Shown: in pieces, positions 19,958-29,826 of the stretch | Numbering within the stretch: the first letter of the stretch is position 1 | Layout: each line of letters begins with the position of its first letter | Translations under genes and position numbers: made by a program | Notes under the pieces: model-generated | Seen by the model: only the letters and a program-made list of their open reading frames with translations | Told to the model about the DNA's origin: nothing | The model's database searches: none | Origin: Anaerocolumna sedimenticola | Lineage (GTDB): Bacteria; Bacillota; Clostridia; Lachnospirales; Lachnospiraceae | DNA length: 64,000 bases | Assembly (NCBI RefSeq): GCF_009931695.1 | Contig: NZ_CP048000.1 | Coordinates: forward strand, 4,420,501-4,484,500 | Direction of reading: 5' to 3'

Positions 19958-19973
19958 TGACCAAATGGTCATT
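19956..19973. promoter_or_regulatory. Operator 1 (overlaps -35)
   Basis: AATGACCA-aa-TGGTCATT, eight perfect base pairs per arm. Typical size and symmetry for a TetR-family dimer. Confidence 0.75.
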
Positions 19974-20107
19974 TTAATGTAGTTTTAATTTTATCTTATA
20001 TACACAATACATCATATTACTGTGACTGTCAATATACTATGTTGAGTTTTATAATTTTATTCATCTTTTTAGTACAATTGTAACTTGAATTTTCTAATGC
20101 ACCAAAA

Positions 20108-20136
20108 AAAGCACCCTGTATAATACAGAGTGCTTT
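20108..20136 (-). terminator. Terminator of the glycolytic operon (after secG)
   Basis: Stem AAAGCACTCTGTAT/ATACAGGGTGCTTT with one mismatch, then a T-run on the minus strand. Confidence 0.88.
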
Positions 20137-20148
20137 CATAAAACTAAT

Positions 20149-20385
20149 CTAAATTATATTAAGTACAACGGAAAGAACGATAAATCCTAAAGCAAGATAC
20201 CTTGTAAATTTCTCCAACGCACCTTCCATAGAACGACCTCTATTCTTACCCCAATAGGTATCAGCCACGCCATTAATAGATCCAGTTAAACCTGCTGATT
20301 TGCCTTCCTGCATTAAAACAACAACCACTAGTGTAATACAGATAATAACATAAATGATTGTTATAATTGCTTTTAATATATCCAT
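20149..20385 (-). CDS. secG: Preprotein translocase subunit SecG
   Basis: A 78-residue inner-membrane protein with two helices (IITIIYVIICITLVVVVLM and YLALGFIVLSVVLNII) joined by the conserved GKSAGLTGSINGVADTYWGKNRGRS loop region, diagnostic for SecG. It assists SecYE in protein export. The start at 20385 is chosen for AGGAGG at seven bases; the longer frame to 20421 would place the site inside the gene. Last gene of the gap-pgk-tpiA-gpmI run, before a strong terminator. Confidence 0.93.
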   Translation of the reverse strand: MDILKAIITIIYVIICITLVVVVLMQEGKSAGLTGSINGVADTYWGKNRGRSMEGALEKFTRYLALGFIVLSVVLNII

Positions 20386-20498
20386 CACTGCACCTCCTAA
20401 AGCTTCAATTAATTCTATCATACAATATTACAGATTTCAACTATTTTTTGTACATGCCATCCTTCATCCGGTTTGACGGACATATTAAATCATTTAAA

Positions 20499-22043
20499 TT
20501 ACTTTTTAATCAGTAAGGATTTACCTGTCATTTCTTTTGGTTGTTTCATACCCATCATTTCAATCATAGTTGGTGCGATATCAGCTAAACAACCGCCTTC
20601 TTTTAATGTATAATCCTTATCATAATTAACCAGAATAAAAGGAACCTCATTAATAGTATGTGCTGTAAAAGGTTCTCCGGTCGTATAATCAATTAATTGT
20701 TCTGCATTACCATGATCCGCACAGATAAACATCTGGCCGTGGGCGGATAATAAAGCTTCATAAGCCATTCCTACGCATTTATCAACTGCCTCGACTGCCT
20801 TGATGGCTGCATCCTGTATACCGGTATGTCCTACCATATCCGGATTGGCAAAATTAACAATGATTACATCATATTTTAAAGATTTAATTGCTTCTACTAA
20901 GTTGTTAGCTACATCAAATGCACTCATTTCCGGTTGTAAATCATAAGTAGCTACTTTCGGAGAGTTAACCAGAATACGTTCTTCTCCTTCGTTTGGAACT
21001 TCCACGCCACCGTTAAAGAAGAAAGTTACATGGGCGTATTTCTCTGTTTCAGCGAGTCTAAGCTGTTTCATACTATTAGCCGCAAGGAACTGACCAAATG
21101 TATTATCGATAGAAATTTTGTGGAATGCTACAATTTTATTTTTAATCGTTACGTCATATTCAGTAAAGCAAACGTATGTTAAAGGCATTCTGCCCTTGTC
21201 TCTTCTAAAACCATTGAATTCATCATCACAAAAAGCTCTCGTTATTTCTCTGGCTCGGTCAGGTCTGAAATTAAAGAATATAACAGAATCATTTTCTTTA
21301 ATCGTTGCTACCGGTTTGCCGTTTTCCATAATAACGGTCGGAAGTACAAATTCATCGTTAACAGCAGAATCATAAGATTTTTGAATTGCAGCTATACCAT
21401 TTTCAGCAGTTTCACCCTCACCCATAACCATGGCACGGTAAGCTTTTTCTACTCTGTCCCATCTGTTATCACGGTCCATAACATAATAACGTCCCATAAC
21501 GGTTGCTATCTTGCCAATTCCAAGTTCTCCCATCTTTTTAGTTAAGGCTTCTGCAAAACTCTTACCGGAAGTTGGTGCGGTATCTCTGCCGTCTAAGAAA
21601 GCATGAACATATACATTGGTTAAGCCTTCTCTTTTTGCCATTTCCAATAATCCATACAGATGGGTTATATGACTGTGAACACCGCCATCGGAAAGCAGAC
21701 CATATAAATGTAAATCTGAATTCTGTTTCTTGCAATTTTCCATTGCCTGCAATAAAGCATCATTTTTGAAGAAATCGCCATCCTGAATTTCTTTAGTTAT
21801 TCTGGTTAATTCCTGATAAATGATTCTTCCGGCACCCATGTTAAGGTGTCCTACCTCAGAATTACCCATCTGGCCTTCCGGAAGTCCGACAGCCATACCA
21901 CTTGCATTTCCTTTAACAAATGGGTATTCTGCCATTAATTTATTCATAACAGGGGTATTGGCTAATTTAACAGCATTCCCTTCCTTTTTATCATTTAAAC
22001 CATATCCATCTAATATCATTAATACCGTAGGTTTTTTACTCAT
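20499..22043 (-). CDS. gpmI: Phosphoglycerate mutase, cofactor-independent
   Basis: Interconverts 3- and 2-phosphoglycerate through a phosphoserine intermediate, using two Mn ions. The 514 residues are of normal length. The first metal site is MILDGYGLND with D12; the catalytic serine is S62 in MGNSEVGHLNMGAG; VHSHITHLYGLL and the later CADHGNAEQ and HTINEVPFI motifs complete the alkaline-phosphatase-like site. Part of the glycolytic operon, 250 bp after tpiA; the gap contains a dispersed repeat copy. Confidence 0.98.
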   Translation of the reverse strand: MSKKPTVLMILDGYGLNDKKEGNAVKLANTPVMNKLMAEYPFVKGNASGMAVGLPEGQMGNSEVGHLNMGAGRIIYQELTRITKEIQDGDFFKNDALLQAMENCKKQNSDLHLYGLLSDGGVHSHITHLYGLLEMAKREGLTNVYVHAFLDGRDTAPTSGKSFAEALTKKMGELGIGKIATVMGRYYVMDRDNRWDRVEKAYRAMVMGEGETAENGIAAIQKSYDSAVNDEFVLPTVIMENGKPVATIKENDSVIFFNFRPDRAREITRAFCDDEFNGFRRDKGRMPLTYVCFTEYDVTIKNKIVAFHKISIDNTFGQFLAANSMKQLRLAETEKYAHVTFFFNGGVEVPNEGEERILVNSPKVATYDLQPEMSAFDVANNLVEAIKSLKYDVIIVNFANPDMVGHTGIQDAAIKAVEAVDKCVGMAYEALLSAHGQMFICADHGNAEQLIDYTTGEPFTAHTINEVPFILVNYDKDYTLKEGGCLADIAPTMIEMMGMKQPKEMTGKSLLIKK

Positions 22044-22153
22044 TATAATTACTCCTTTATCTGGTATGCATAGAATATAAATTGCTGAATTACCGCAAAA
22101 TCTTAAATAAGGTTATGAGCCTTATTCAAGATATAAAATAATAAAAAATGTAA

Positions 22154-22260
22154 CCGGAAGAAACACGCTTTGCGAGTTTCTTCGGTTCGCGTGCGCGTTC
22201 GAATTATTGCAAGGAAGCTTGCTAATTCTCACTTTGCTTTCGCGGAAATTAGATATTCGA
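22154..22260 (-). repeat. Dispersed repeat family 1, copy A
   Basis: About 105 bp shared with 28426-28462, 35136-35236, 53173-53269 and 54897-54983. Read on plus, it contains GAAGAAAC-A-CGC-ttt-GCG-A-GTTTCTTC (hairpin 1), a GAATTA..GCAAG/CTTGC..TAATTC hairpin 2 and a trailing GCTTTCGCGGAAAT. It lies between tpiA and gpmI. Confidence 0.9.
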
Positions 22261-22291
22261 CTTAAATTCCTTAAATTAAATATAAGGGCAA

Positions 22292-23038
22292 TTATTTATA
22301 ATTTACGATCTTACCAAAGTCAGGTTTCAAGCTGGCACCGCCAACTAAACCACCATCAATGTCAGGCTGCGAAAAAAGTTCAGCTGCACTTGCTGCTGTA
22401 ACACTTCCGCCGTATTGGATACGGATTGCAGCTGCAGTTGCATCATCATAGATTTCAGCGATACAGTCACGGATTGCTTTACATACTTCCTGAGCCTGTT
22501 CAGTCGTAGCTACTTTACCGGTTCCGATAGCCCAGATCGGTTCATAAGCAATTACAGCAGTTTTAGCCTGATCAGCTGTAATGTTTAAAAATGCGATTTT
22601 AATCTGTTGGCGAATGAAATCAATTGTTACTCCCTGTTCTCTTTGAGTAAGGGATTCACCGCAGCAGATAATTGGTGTAATACCATGTTCAAACGCTTTT
22701 AAAACTTTTTTATTAACAGTTACATCTGATTCTGCAAAATATTCTCTTCTTTCGGAATGACCGATAATAACATATTTAACGCCTATATCGGTAAGCATGT
22801 TAGGAGCGATTTCTCCGGTAAAAGCACCGCTTTCTTCGAAATACATATTTTCGGCGCCAATTTCAATATTGGAACCTTTTGCAGCTTCAATTGCAGTTGT
22901 TAAAGAAATAGCGGGAACACAGAATACAACATCTGCATCTTCGGTAACTACAAGAGGTTTTAATTCATTAATTAATTTAATTGTTTCACTGGGGGTTTTA
23001 TTCATTTTCCAGTTTCCTGCAATAATCTTCCTACGCAT
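22292..23038 (-). CDS. tpiA: Triosephosphate isomerase
   Basis: Interconverts dihydroxyacetone phosphate and glyceraldehyde 3-phosphate. 248 residues, the usual size. K11 (NWKMNK), catalytic H94 ([11 protein letters not shown]) and base E166 ([11 protein letters not shown]) are all present, as is the phosphate-gripping loop after it and the [14 protein letters not shown]-terminal phosphate site. Follows pgk in the operon, with a hairpin in the intervening 150 bp. Confidence 0.98.
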   Translation of the reverse strand: MRRKIIAGNWKMNKTPSETIKLINELKPLVVTEDADVVFCVPAISLTTAIEAAKGSNIEIGAENMYFEESGAFTGEIAPNMLTDIGVKYVIIGHSERREYFAESDVTVNKKVLKAFEHGITPIICCGESLTQREQGVTIDFIRQQIKIAFLNITADQAKTAVIAYEPIWAIGTGKVATTEQAQEVCKAIRDCIAEIYDDATAAAIRIQYGGSVTAASAAELFSQPDIDGGLVGGASLKPDFGKIVNYK

Positions 23039-23131
23039 CTTAATTCTCCTTTATATTCAGACAATACGATATAAATCACCTGCGTCAATGCCTGTTTTTA
23101 TATCTGAATACTGTCGTATATTCATTTAGAA

Positions 23132-23166
23132 AGGGACGGTAAGTCGTTAAACAGTTACCTGTCCCT
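23132..23166 (-). terminator. Hairpin between pgk and tpiA
   Basis: AGGGACaGGTAA and TTACCGTCCCT arms with a TTTCT tail on minus. It could be a partial terminator or an RNA-processing hairpin within the operon. Confidence 0.6.
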
Positions 23167-23198
23167 GAATTATTAGTTCTTATGATAGTAACTATCGA

Positions 23199-24392
23199 TT
23201 ACTTATCGTTAGCTGCTGCTACACCAGGAAGTTCTTTACCCTCTAAAAATTCAAGAGAAGCACCGCCGCCTGTTGAAATGTGAGTCATCTTATCACCAAA
23301 GCCTAAGATGTTAACTGCTGCTGCTGAATCACCACCACCGATTATGGTAGTTGCATCGATATCTGCTAAAGCTTTTGCTACTGCAATTGTACCTTTAGCG
23401 AAATTAGAGAATTCAAATACACCCATAGGTCCGTTCCAAACTACGGTCTTTGCGCTCTTTATAGCATCTGCATATAATTCACAGGTTTTTTCACCGATAT
23501 CAAGACCTTGCCATCCGGCTTCGATCTGACCGCGTCCAACTGTTTTATACGGGACATCATTGGAAAAATCTTTTGCTACAACGGTATCAACAGGAATTAA
23601 TAATTTAACTCCTTTTTTCTCAGCTTTTTCCATCATTTCTTTGGCATAATCAAGATAATCAGCTTCCAATAAGGAATTACCTACTTCTTCTCCCAATGCC
23701 TTCATAAATGTATAAGCCATTCCACCGCCGATAATTAATGTATCAACTTTATCTAATAAATTGTTGATTACAGAGATTTTACTGGAAACTTTAGAACCAC
23801 CCAAAATAGCAACGAATGGCCTCTCAGGATTATCAACTGCATTTCCTAAGAAATCAATTTCTTTCTGCATTAAATATCCAACTACTGCTGTATCCACATA
23901 TTTCGTTACACCAACGTTAGAGCAGTGTGCTCTGTGTGCTGTTCCGAATGCATCATTAACAAATACATCACAAAGGGATGCTAAGTCTTCGCTAAAGGAA
24001 TCAACATTCTTTGTTTCTTCAGCTCTGTAGCGGGTATTTTCTAAAAGTACAACATCTCCGTCTTTCATAGCTGCAACGGCAGCTTTTGCGTTTTCACCAA
24101 CTACATTGGCATCTGCAGCAAATTTAACCGGCTGTCCTAATAATTCAGCTAATCTGACTGCAACGGGAGCTAATGATAATTCCGGTTTCGGTTCTCCCTT
24201 AGGTTTGCCAAGATGGGAACAAAGAATTACCTTACCACCGTCTCCGATTAATTTTTTAATTGTGGGAAGTGCCGCAACCAGACGGTTTTCATCTGTTATT
24301 TTTCCTTCTTGTAATGGAACGTTAAAATCACATCTTACTAATACTCTTTTACCTTTTACATTAATATCATCTACTGATTTTTTATTAAGCAT
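23199..24392 (-). CDS. pgk: Phosphoglycerate kinase
   Basis: Makes ATP from 1,3-bisphosphoglycerate. Start ATG 24392 ([14 protein letters not shown]), preceded by AAAGGAG; the six extra codons upstream include that site. 397 residues, normal. Signatures: [12 protein letters not shown], the SHLGKPKG substrate loop, LLENTRYR, the [13 protein letters not shown] motif, GGSKVSSK, and the nucleotide loop [10 protein letters not shown] followed by GGGDSAAA. Second gene of the glycolytic operon. Confidence 0.98.
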   Translation of the reverse strand: MLNKKSVDDINVKGKRVLVRCDFNVPLQEGKITDENRLVAALPTIKKLIGDGGKVILCSHLGKPKGEPKPELSLAPVAVRLAELLGQPVKFAADANVVGENAKAAVAAMKDGDVVLLENTRYRAEETKNVDSFSEDLASLCDVFVNDAFGTAHRAHCSNVGVTKYVDTAVVGYLMQKEIDFLGNAVDNPERPFVAILGGSKVSSKISVINNLLDKVDTLIIGGGMAYTFMKALGEEVGNSLLEADYLDYAKEMMEKAEKKGVKLLIPVDTVVAKDFSNDVPYKTVGRGQIEAGWQGLDIGEKTCELYADAIKSAKTVVWNGPMGVFEFSNFAKGTIAVAKALADIDATTIIGGGDSAAAVNILGFGDKMTHISTGGGASLEFLEGKELPGVAAANDK

Positions 24393-24477
24393 GTGTGTAA
24401 CTCCTTTCATTATCCTTTATAATCCTGCACGAAAGGTTTTTAACCTTACCGCCATAAGTATTATGAATTTTAAAAAA

Positions 24478-24544
24478 GTCCGGTCATTGTTTCAGTCAAG
24501 GAGGGTTCGGTAAACGTTCCTCGACTTATTTACAAAGACCGGAC
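24478..24544 (-). terminator. Long hairpin between gap and pgk
   Basis: GTCCGGTC and GACCGGAC close a 67-base structure that also contains a nested GTCGAGGA/TCCTTGAC pairing. Six T follow on the minus strand (24472-24477), giving a normal terminator shape within the operon, likely to lower pgk expression relative to gap. Confidence 0.7.
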
Positions 24545-24580
24545 CCATAATAGGATCAATATAAATTATAATTTAAACAA

Positions 24581-25594
24581 TTATGCTAATTCAGCAAAAT
24601 ATTTAATAGTTCTAACCATCTGGCTGGTGTATGAATTTTCGTTATCATACCAAGCAACAGTTTTAACTAATGTTTGTCCGTTGCCAAGATCTGTAACTTT
24701 AGTCTGAGTTGCATCAAATAAAGAACCTTCTGTAATACCGATAATATCGGAAGATACTAACTCTTCTTCAGTATATCCGAATGATGGGCTAGCTGCTGCT
24801 TTCATAGCTTCATTTACTTGATCTTTTGTTACAGTTCCGTTAACAACGGATACTAATTCAGTAGTAGAACCAGTCGGAACAGGAACTCTTTGAGCAGCTC
24901 CGTCTAATTTACCGGATAATTCAGGAATTACAAGACCAATTGCTTTAGCAGCACCGGTTGAGTTAGGAACGATATTAACAGCAGCCGCACGAGCTCTTCT
25001 TAAATCGCCTTTTCTGTGTGGTCCGTCTAATACCATCTGATCACCAGTGTAAGCATGAATTGTTGTCATGAAACCTTTTTGGATAGGTGCTAATTTATTT
25101 AAAGTGTCAGCCATAGGAGCTAAACAGTTTGTTGTACAGGAAGCTGCAGAAATAATAGTATCATCTGCTTTTAATGTTTTTTCATTTACACCGAATACAA
25201 TAGTCGGAAGATCATTACCTGCTGGTGCGGAAATAACAACTTTCTTAGCACCTGCATCTATATGAGCTTGAGATTTAGCTTTTGATACATAAAAACCAGT
25301 ACATTCAAGCACTACGTCTACACCGATTTCTCCCCAAGGAAGTTTCTTTGCATCCGCTTCTGCATAAATTTTAATTTCTTTTCCATCTACGATGATAGAG
25401 GATTCTTTTGCTACTACTGTATCTTTCTTTGAATATCTGCCTTGTGCTGAATCATATTTTAATAAGTGTGCAAGCATTTCAGGGTTAGTTAAATCGTTAA
25501 TAGCTACGATTTCATATCCTTCAGCACCAAACATCTGTCTGAATGCAAGACGTCCAATACGTCCAAAACCATTAATTGCTACTTTTACTGCCAT
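24581..25594 (-). CDS. gap: Glyceraldehyde-3-phosphate dehydrogenase
   Basis: Oxidises glyceraldehyde 3-phosphate with NAD and phosphate. 337 residues. Rossmann motif INGFGRIGR (8-16), catalytic C153 in SAASCTTNC, the S-loop region with [12 protein letters not shown] and the phosphate-binding [14 protein letters not shown] precedes the start. First gene of the run gap-pgk-tpiA-gpmI-secG. The hairpins that follow gap and pgk suggest a graded transcript from this first promoter. Confidence 0.98.
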   Translation of the reverse strand: MAVKVAINGFGRIGRLAFRQMFGAEGYEIVAINDLTNPEMLAHLLKYDSAQGRYSKKDTVVAKESSIIVDGKEIKIYAEADAKKLPWGEIGVDVVLECTGFYVSKAKSQAHIDAGAKKVVISAPAGNDLPTIVFGVNEKTLKADDTIISAASCTTNCLAPMADTLNKLAPIQKGFMTTIHAYTGDQMVLDGPHRKGDLRRARAAAVNIVPNSTGAAKAIGLVIPELSGKLDGAAQRVPVPTGSTTELVSVVNGTVTKDQVNEAMKAAASPSFGYTEEELVSSDIIGITEGSLFDATQTKVTDLGNGQTLVKTVAWYDNENSYTSQMVRTIKYFAELA

Positions 25595-25914
25595 GATAAA
25601 ATTCCTCCTAATTGTTAAATTTTATAATATACTGTCATGCTTTCTTATTATAAAAAGCGCTAGATACAATTTTATGTATATGACAGCTATTAATCAATTC
25701 ATATGATTGACAAATTTTTCTCAAACACTATCTTATTTTACCTTTTTTAATTTAAAATTTCAAGTGCAAAATGCAAATTCATGGAATATTAATAGAATCA
25801 ACATTTTTCAGTACTTCAACCGTATTTATTTGTGCATATTACCTGTAAATAATTCCCTGTTAAAATATAAACATTAATCTAAACATTAATTAAACATTAC
25901 CTGAATGTATCCCA

Positions 25915-25975
25915 AAAAATATTAATTTGGATACACTCCTACCCCATTCCAGTAAGAGTGTGATACCAAATTAAG
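25915..25975 (-). terminator. Terminator of the coat-protein gene
   Basis: Arms TTAATTTGG-TACACTC and GAGTGT-CCAAATTAA (about 25922-25974) with a TATTTTTT tail on minus. The remainder of 25595-25914 is the AT-rich gap upstream region, where I see no gene. Confidence 0.75.
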
Positions 25976-25980
25976 ATTCT

Positions 25981-26526
25981 TTATTTCATTTGACCATGTC
26001 CCTGGTTTGAATGACCGGACATTCCTGATTGACCTGCCGCACTATTTTGTCCTGACATACCGGACATTCCTGATTGGCCTGCCGCACTATTTTGTCCTGA
26101 CATACCGGACATTCCTGATTGGCCTGCCGCACTATTTTGTCCTGACATACCGGACATTCCTGATTGGCCTGCTGCACTATTTTGTCCTGACATACCGGAC
26201 ATTCCTGATTGGCCTGCTGCACTATTTTGTCCTGACATACCGGACATTCCTGATTGGCCGGACATTCCCGATTGGCCGGATTGACTATTTATGAAATTTT
26301 TTAAATTCATAATTTCATCTTGTGAGGCTTTCTGTGCCGGCTGATAATAATTCTTACTTTTCGCTATTGTATACAACTCAAATTGACAGGTTTCTCCATC
26401 ATTACGAAATTTCTGCAATGTTTGTCTTAATTCCTGATTCTCAGTTTGAGCTATCATATCTCCTAAACTTTTTAATCCTGCATTAATTGAATTTAATGCA
26501 TCATTTACCATTAATTGCTCTTGCAT
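25981..26526 (-). CDS. CotF-like spore coat protein with Gly/Ser/Met repeats
   Basis: The first 95 or so residues are a helical coat-protein domain of the CotF type (MVNDALNSINAGLKSLGDMI and a four-helix pattern through NLKNFINSQ). The second half is nearly pure low-complexity sequence built on the 15-residue unit SGMSGMSGQNSAAGQ, repeated five times, and ends HSNQGHGQMK. The ribosome binding site AGGAGG is near. The 61-residue helical protein encoded just upstream is probably its partner. Location in the spore coat is inferred from the CotF resemblance. Confidence 0.8.
   Translation of the reverse strand: MQEQLMVNDALNSINAGLKSLGDMIAQTENQELRQTLQKFRNDGETCQFELYTIAKSKNYYQPAQKASQDEIMNLKNFINSQSGQSGMSGQSGMSGMSGQNSAAGQSGMSGMSGQNSAAGQSGMSGMSGQNSAAGQSGMSGMSGQNSAAGQSGMSGMSGQNSAAGQSGMSGHSNQGHGQMK
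26020..26285. repeat. 45-bp tandem repeat inside the coat gene
   Basis: Units begin at 26020, 26065, 26110, 26155, 26200 and 26245 (last one partial, followed by shorter GGACATTCC repeats). Units are almost identical; a CCG to CTG change separates the first three from the next two, so recent expansion by duplication is likely. Confidence 0.95.
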
Positions 26527-26537
26527 ATGCTAGCCTC

Positions 26538-26723
26538 CTATTTTAAGAATTGTAATAAAGTCTGTTTCTTTTGCTCTGCTGATTGAGCTTCTTTTTGGAA
26601 AAATTGTTTCACATAAGGGTCCGTACAATTTTCTGCATAGGTTTTGTATTTTTCCTTATCAGCTTCACCGAACACCAAAAGGTGTCTTAAGTTCTGTAGT
26701 TCCATTTCTGACAAATTACTCAT
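26538..26723 (-). CDS. Small helical coat-associated protein (61 aa)
   Basis: Charged and helical (MSNLSEMELQNLRHLL at the start; QKEAQSAEQKKQTLLQFLK at the end), with GGAGG before ATG. It ends 12 bp upstream of the CotF-like gene in the same direction, so the two are co-transcribed. It resembles the N-terminal helical part of the coat proteins. A spore role is inferred only from that neighbour. Confidence 0.7.
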   Translation of the reverse strand: MSNLSEMELQNLRHLLVFGEADKEKYKTYAENCTDPYVKQFFQKEAQSAEQKKQTLLQFLK

Positions 26724-26874
26724 TCAAATTTCCTCCTTTTTACTCAAAATAATCCGGATAATTGCGGAATGAATCAATCATTGAGCAGTTACCTATAGAC
26801 TATTATCTCTTGGGAGTTCATTTATTATGCAGGTAAATTCTTTATAGTTGACTATTTAGATACTTGTAATATTT

Positions 26875-28317
26875 TTATATACAAATTTTGTTGTATAATT
26901 CTTCATATAGTTTTGCTGAATTATTCCAGGAGAAATCCTTTGACATTCCTCTTTCAATTAATTTATTCCATTCTTTTTTTGAATTAAAATATACGTTCTT
27001 GGCATATCGGATCACAGATAACATTTCATGTGCATTATAGTTTGTAAAACTAAAACCTGTTCCGATACTTTCGAATTCATTGTAAGGTTCTACCGTATCC
27101 CGTAACCCGCCTGTTTCTCTTACAATAGGTACAGTTCCGTATCTTAGGCTGATAAGCTGGCTTAATCCGCAAGGTTCAAATAAGGATGGCATTAGAAATG
27201 CATCGCAGCCTGCATAAATTTTATGTGCTCTTTCATCTGAGTAATATATATTTGCAGATACCCTGTCACCATACTTCCAGGCATAATGACGAAATAAATT
27301 CTCATATTTTTGTTCACCGGTACCTAATAGAACCAGTTGAGTATCTTCTGAACATAACTCTTCAATTACATAGTCAATTAAGTCAAAACCTTTTTGATCT
27401 GTCAGTCTGGATACAATACCGATCATAAATTTTTTATCGCCTCTGGTTAACCCTAGTTCTTCCTGTAAGGCTCTCTTATTTTTAATTTTTAATTTTCTGA
27501 AATTACTTTGATCATAATTATGAGATATCAGAGGATCGGTCATAGGATTATATTCATCATAATCAATTCCGTTGACGATTCCGCTTAACGTATTACTTCT
27601 GGCACGCATCAGACCATCAAGTCCTTCACCATAAAACGGTGTTTTAATTTCTTCTGCGTAGGAATTACTTACCGTAGTGATATAATCAGCATAAACAATT
27701 CCTCCTTTTAGATAATTAGCATTTCCGTAAGCCTCTAATTTATCCGATGTAAAATAATATTCCGATAATCCTGTAATATCCTTAATCGTAGTTACATCCC
27801 ATACTCCTTGAAATTTCAGATTATGTATGGTCATTATTGTTTTTATATCTTTATAAAATTTATTTTCCATAAATCGGTCTTTAAGAAATACCGGAAGCAA
27901 CCCTGTCTGCCAATCATGGCAGTGAATGATATCAGGTTTGAAATCCAGTATTGGAAGTGCAGAAAGGCAGGCTTTACAGTAAAAAGCGAATTTTTCAATA
28001 TCCTCATATATATTTCCATAAGGTGTGTTGCCTGTAAAATAAAACTCATTATCAATAAAATAAAAAATAATTCCGGCGTATTCTAATTCAAATAAACCAA
28101 CATATTGGTTTCTCCAGGATAAATCCATATAAAAATTCGTTTTATAAATCATTTTTTCTTTTAGGTTCTCTGGTATAACCTTATATTTTGGCAATATTAC
28201 CCTTATATCGTATTCATCCTTATTCATATATTTAGGCAATGAACCTATTACATCCGCTAAACCACCCGTTTTTATAAATGGAACGCATTCTGAAGCCATA
28301 TACAATACATTCTTCAT
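26875..28317 (-). CDS. glgA: Glycogen (starch) synthase
   Basis: GT5-family glucosyltransferase extending alpha-1,4-glucan from ADP-glucose. Start 28317 (MKNVLYMASECVPFIKTGGLAD), with GGGAGG nine bases upstream. 480 residues. Signatures: KTGGLADV (K16, ADP-glucose binding), HDWQTGLLP, and the C-terminal EPCGLSQL with the GTVPIVRETGGL nucleotide motif. No other glg gene lies in the window. Monocistronic as far as can be seen. Confidence 0.96.
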   Translation of the reverse strand: MKNVLYMASECVPFIKTGGLADVIGSLPKYMNKDEYDIRVILPKYKVIPENLKEKMIYKTNFYMDLSWRNQYVGLFELEYAGIIFYFIDNEFYFTGNTPYGNIYEDIEKFAFYCKACLSALPILDFKPDIIHCHDWQTGLLPVFLKDRFMENKFYKDIKTIMTIHNLKFQGVWDVTTIKDITGLSEYYFTSDKLEAYGNANYLKGGIVYADYITTVSNSYAEEIKTPFYGEGLDGLMRARSNTLSGIVNGIDYDEYNPMTDPLISHNYDQSNFRKLKIKNKRALQEELGLTRGDKKFMIGIVSRLTDQKGFDLIDYVIEELCSEDTQLVLLGTGEQKYENLFRHYAWKYGDRVSANIYYSDERAHKIYAGCDAFLMPSLFEPCGLSQLISLRYGTVPIVRETGGLRDTVEPYNEFESIGTGFSFTNYNAHEMLSVIRYAKNVYFNSKKEWNKLIERGMSKDFSWNNSAKLYEELYNKICI

Positions 28318-28425
28318 ATAATTACCTCCCTGCATACTATTCATTGATAGAATTATCACATTAATTATACATTATACCTGTCTTTTATGAAAGATTTATT
28401 TACATATGCTGGATATTTTAAGCAT

Positions 28426-28462
28426 GCTTGCTAATTCTCACTTTGCTTTCGCGGAAATAAAA
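28426..28462 (-). repeat. Dispersed repeat family 1, copy B (partial)
   Basis: Only the GCTTGCTAATTC to TTCGCGGAAAT half is present. It abuts the T-tract of the spo0A terminator. Confidence 0.85.
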
Positions 28463-28463
28463 C

Positions 28464-28498
28464 AAGCCCGTCTCAAGTATAGTTATTGAGACGGGCTT
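28464..28498 (-). terminator. Terminator of spo0A
   Basis: Perfect 13-bp stem AAGCCCGTCTCAA/TTGAGACGGGCTT; the following T-rich tract is the edge of repeat copy B. Confidence 0.88.
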
Positions 28499-28529
28499 CT
28501 TTATAATTAACAAGATTACTCCACTGTTA

Positions 28530-29333
28530 TTATGCTCTTAATTTATATTCTAATCTGATTTTATCAGCTATTAATGCTACAAATTCAGAATTTGTCGGTT
28601 TTCCTTTCCCATTGCTAACCGTATATCCGAATAATTCATCAATCGTATCCATTTTACCTCTGCTCCAGGCTACTTCAATGGCATGCCTTATTGCTCTTTC
28701 AACGCGGCTAGGTGTTGTTTTATGTCTTTTAGCAATGGACGGATACAATAATTTTGTAATGGAATTTAGCATTTCATTATCATTTACAGACATCATGATT
28801 GCGTCTCTAAGGTACTGATATCCTTTAATATGAGCCGGAACTCCGATTTCATGTATTATATTGGTAACATCGGACTCGAGATTTCTTTCTTTATAATCAT
28901 CTTTGTTCTCATAGGTACTAACCCGGTGGTTTTCTATTAACTTATTATTATGTAAATCACCTCTAACTTGTTTAATCCTTGTTAATACCATATTATTATC
29001 AAAAGGTTTCATTATATAGTAGCTTGCACCCAGCTCAAAAGCATTTTCGGTAACTCCCTCTTGTCCAATAGCTGTTATTACAATAAATGCAGGTGTTTTT
29101 TTGTAAGTTTCATCTAATCTTACTTTCTCCATTACACCCAAACCATCTAATTTGGGCATAATTAAATCTAAGAGTACAACATCTGGTTTCTTTTCTTTAA
29201 TCATTTCCAGCGCATCGATTCCGTTTTCAGAGGTCCCTACTACCTCTATATCCGAATCATTCTTAAGTATTTCTTCTAATAGTTTTACGATTCTTTCATT
29301 GTCATCCACAATTGCCACATTAATTTTACCCAC
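28530..29333 (-). CDS. spo0A: Stage 0 sporulation protein A (response regulator)
   Basis: Master regulator of sporulation. I start at GTG 29333 ([13 protein letters not shown]), since GGGAGG is seven bases upstream; the apparent longer frame begins at a TTG inside the site. Receiver domain about 1-120 with the acidic pair DD10-11 and phosphorylated D56 (VVLLDLIMP), T in the VITAIGQE motif and K in IMKPFD. The DNA-binding domain (about 150-267) has the conserved [18 protein letters not shown] recognition helix. Downstream neighbour of spoIVB, as in most endospore formers. Confidence 0.98.
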   Translation of the reverse strand: MGKINVAIVDDNERIVKLLEEILKNDSDIEVVGTSENGIDALEMIKEKKPDVVLLDLIMPKLDGLGVMEKVRLDETYKKTPAFIVITAIGQEGVTENAFELGASYYIMKPFDNNMVLTRIKQVRGDLHNNKLIENHRVSTYENKDDYKERNLESDVTNIIHEIGVPAHIKGYQYLRDAIMMSVNDNEMLNSITKLLYPSIAKRHKTTPSRVERAIRHAIEVAWSRGKMDTIDELFGYTVSNGKGKPTNSEFVALIADKIRLEYKLRA

Positions 29334-29462
29334 TTTGATTCCTCCCAAAATATTACCTGTTACGGTTTTATTTATAATACTAAATAAATATAGTTAAAAT
29401 ATTTGCCTCCTTTCAGTATAATTTGTTACATAAATTCACGAATTTTGCCCACCATGTACTAC

Positions 29463-29491
29463 ATTATACCGCGTATTAACGTTTAAGTCAA
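29463..29491 (-). promoter_or_regulatory. Vegetative promoter of spo0A
   Basis: TTGACT (complement of 29486-29491) and TATAAT (complement of 29463-29468), 17 bp apart, giving a leader of about 120 nt. The upstream part (29500-29820) is AT-rich and gene-free; a TTGTCGTAA near 29680-29695 on minus is one base from a Spo0A box. Confidence 0.75.
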
Positions 29492-29826
29492 TATTTTCCA
29501 TATTATTTACCAATAATTTTACAATACTATAGAATATATCTGCAAATATAGGTAGCTTTTACATAATTATATATGAATTAGCACCATCCATGAATTGTAT
29601 GAATTAATCATTTGTAAAAACTTACCATATTTGCATTATATACATTTATTCCCATTTTATCAATTGTTTCTTATCGCAATTTACGACAATAATGTTTTGT
29701 TTTTTGGCTATTTTTCATATAAAATAGGCGTTTATATTAATTTTACTATTAATTTTCACTATAATGTTGTGTGTTTATATCCTTATTGTAAGAATTTTCT
29801 AGTTTCCCGTCGATATATTAATAGTC

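Noticed and set aside
26007..26294. Long plus-strand frame with repeated HYFVLTYRTFLIG units
   Set aside because: It is the complement of the 45-bp tandem repeat in the coat gene; no ribosome binding site and no family resemblance.
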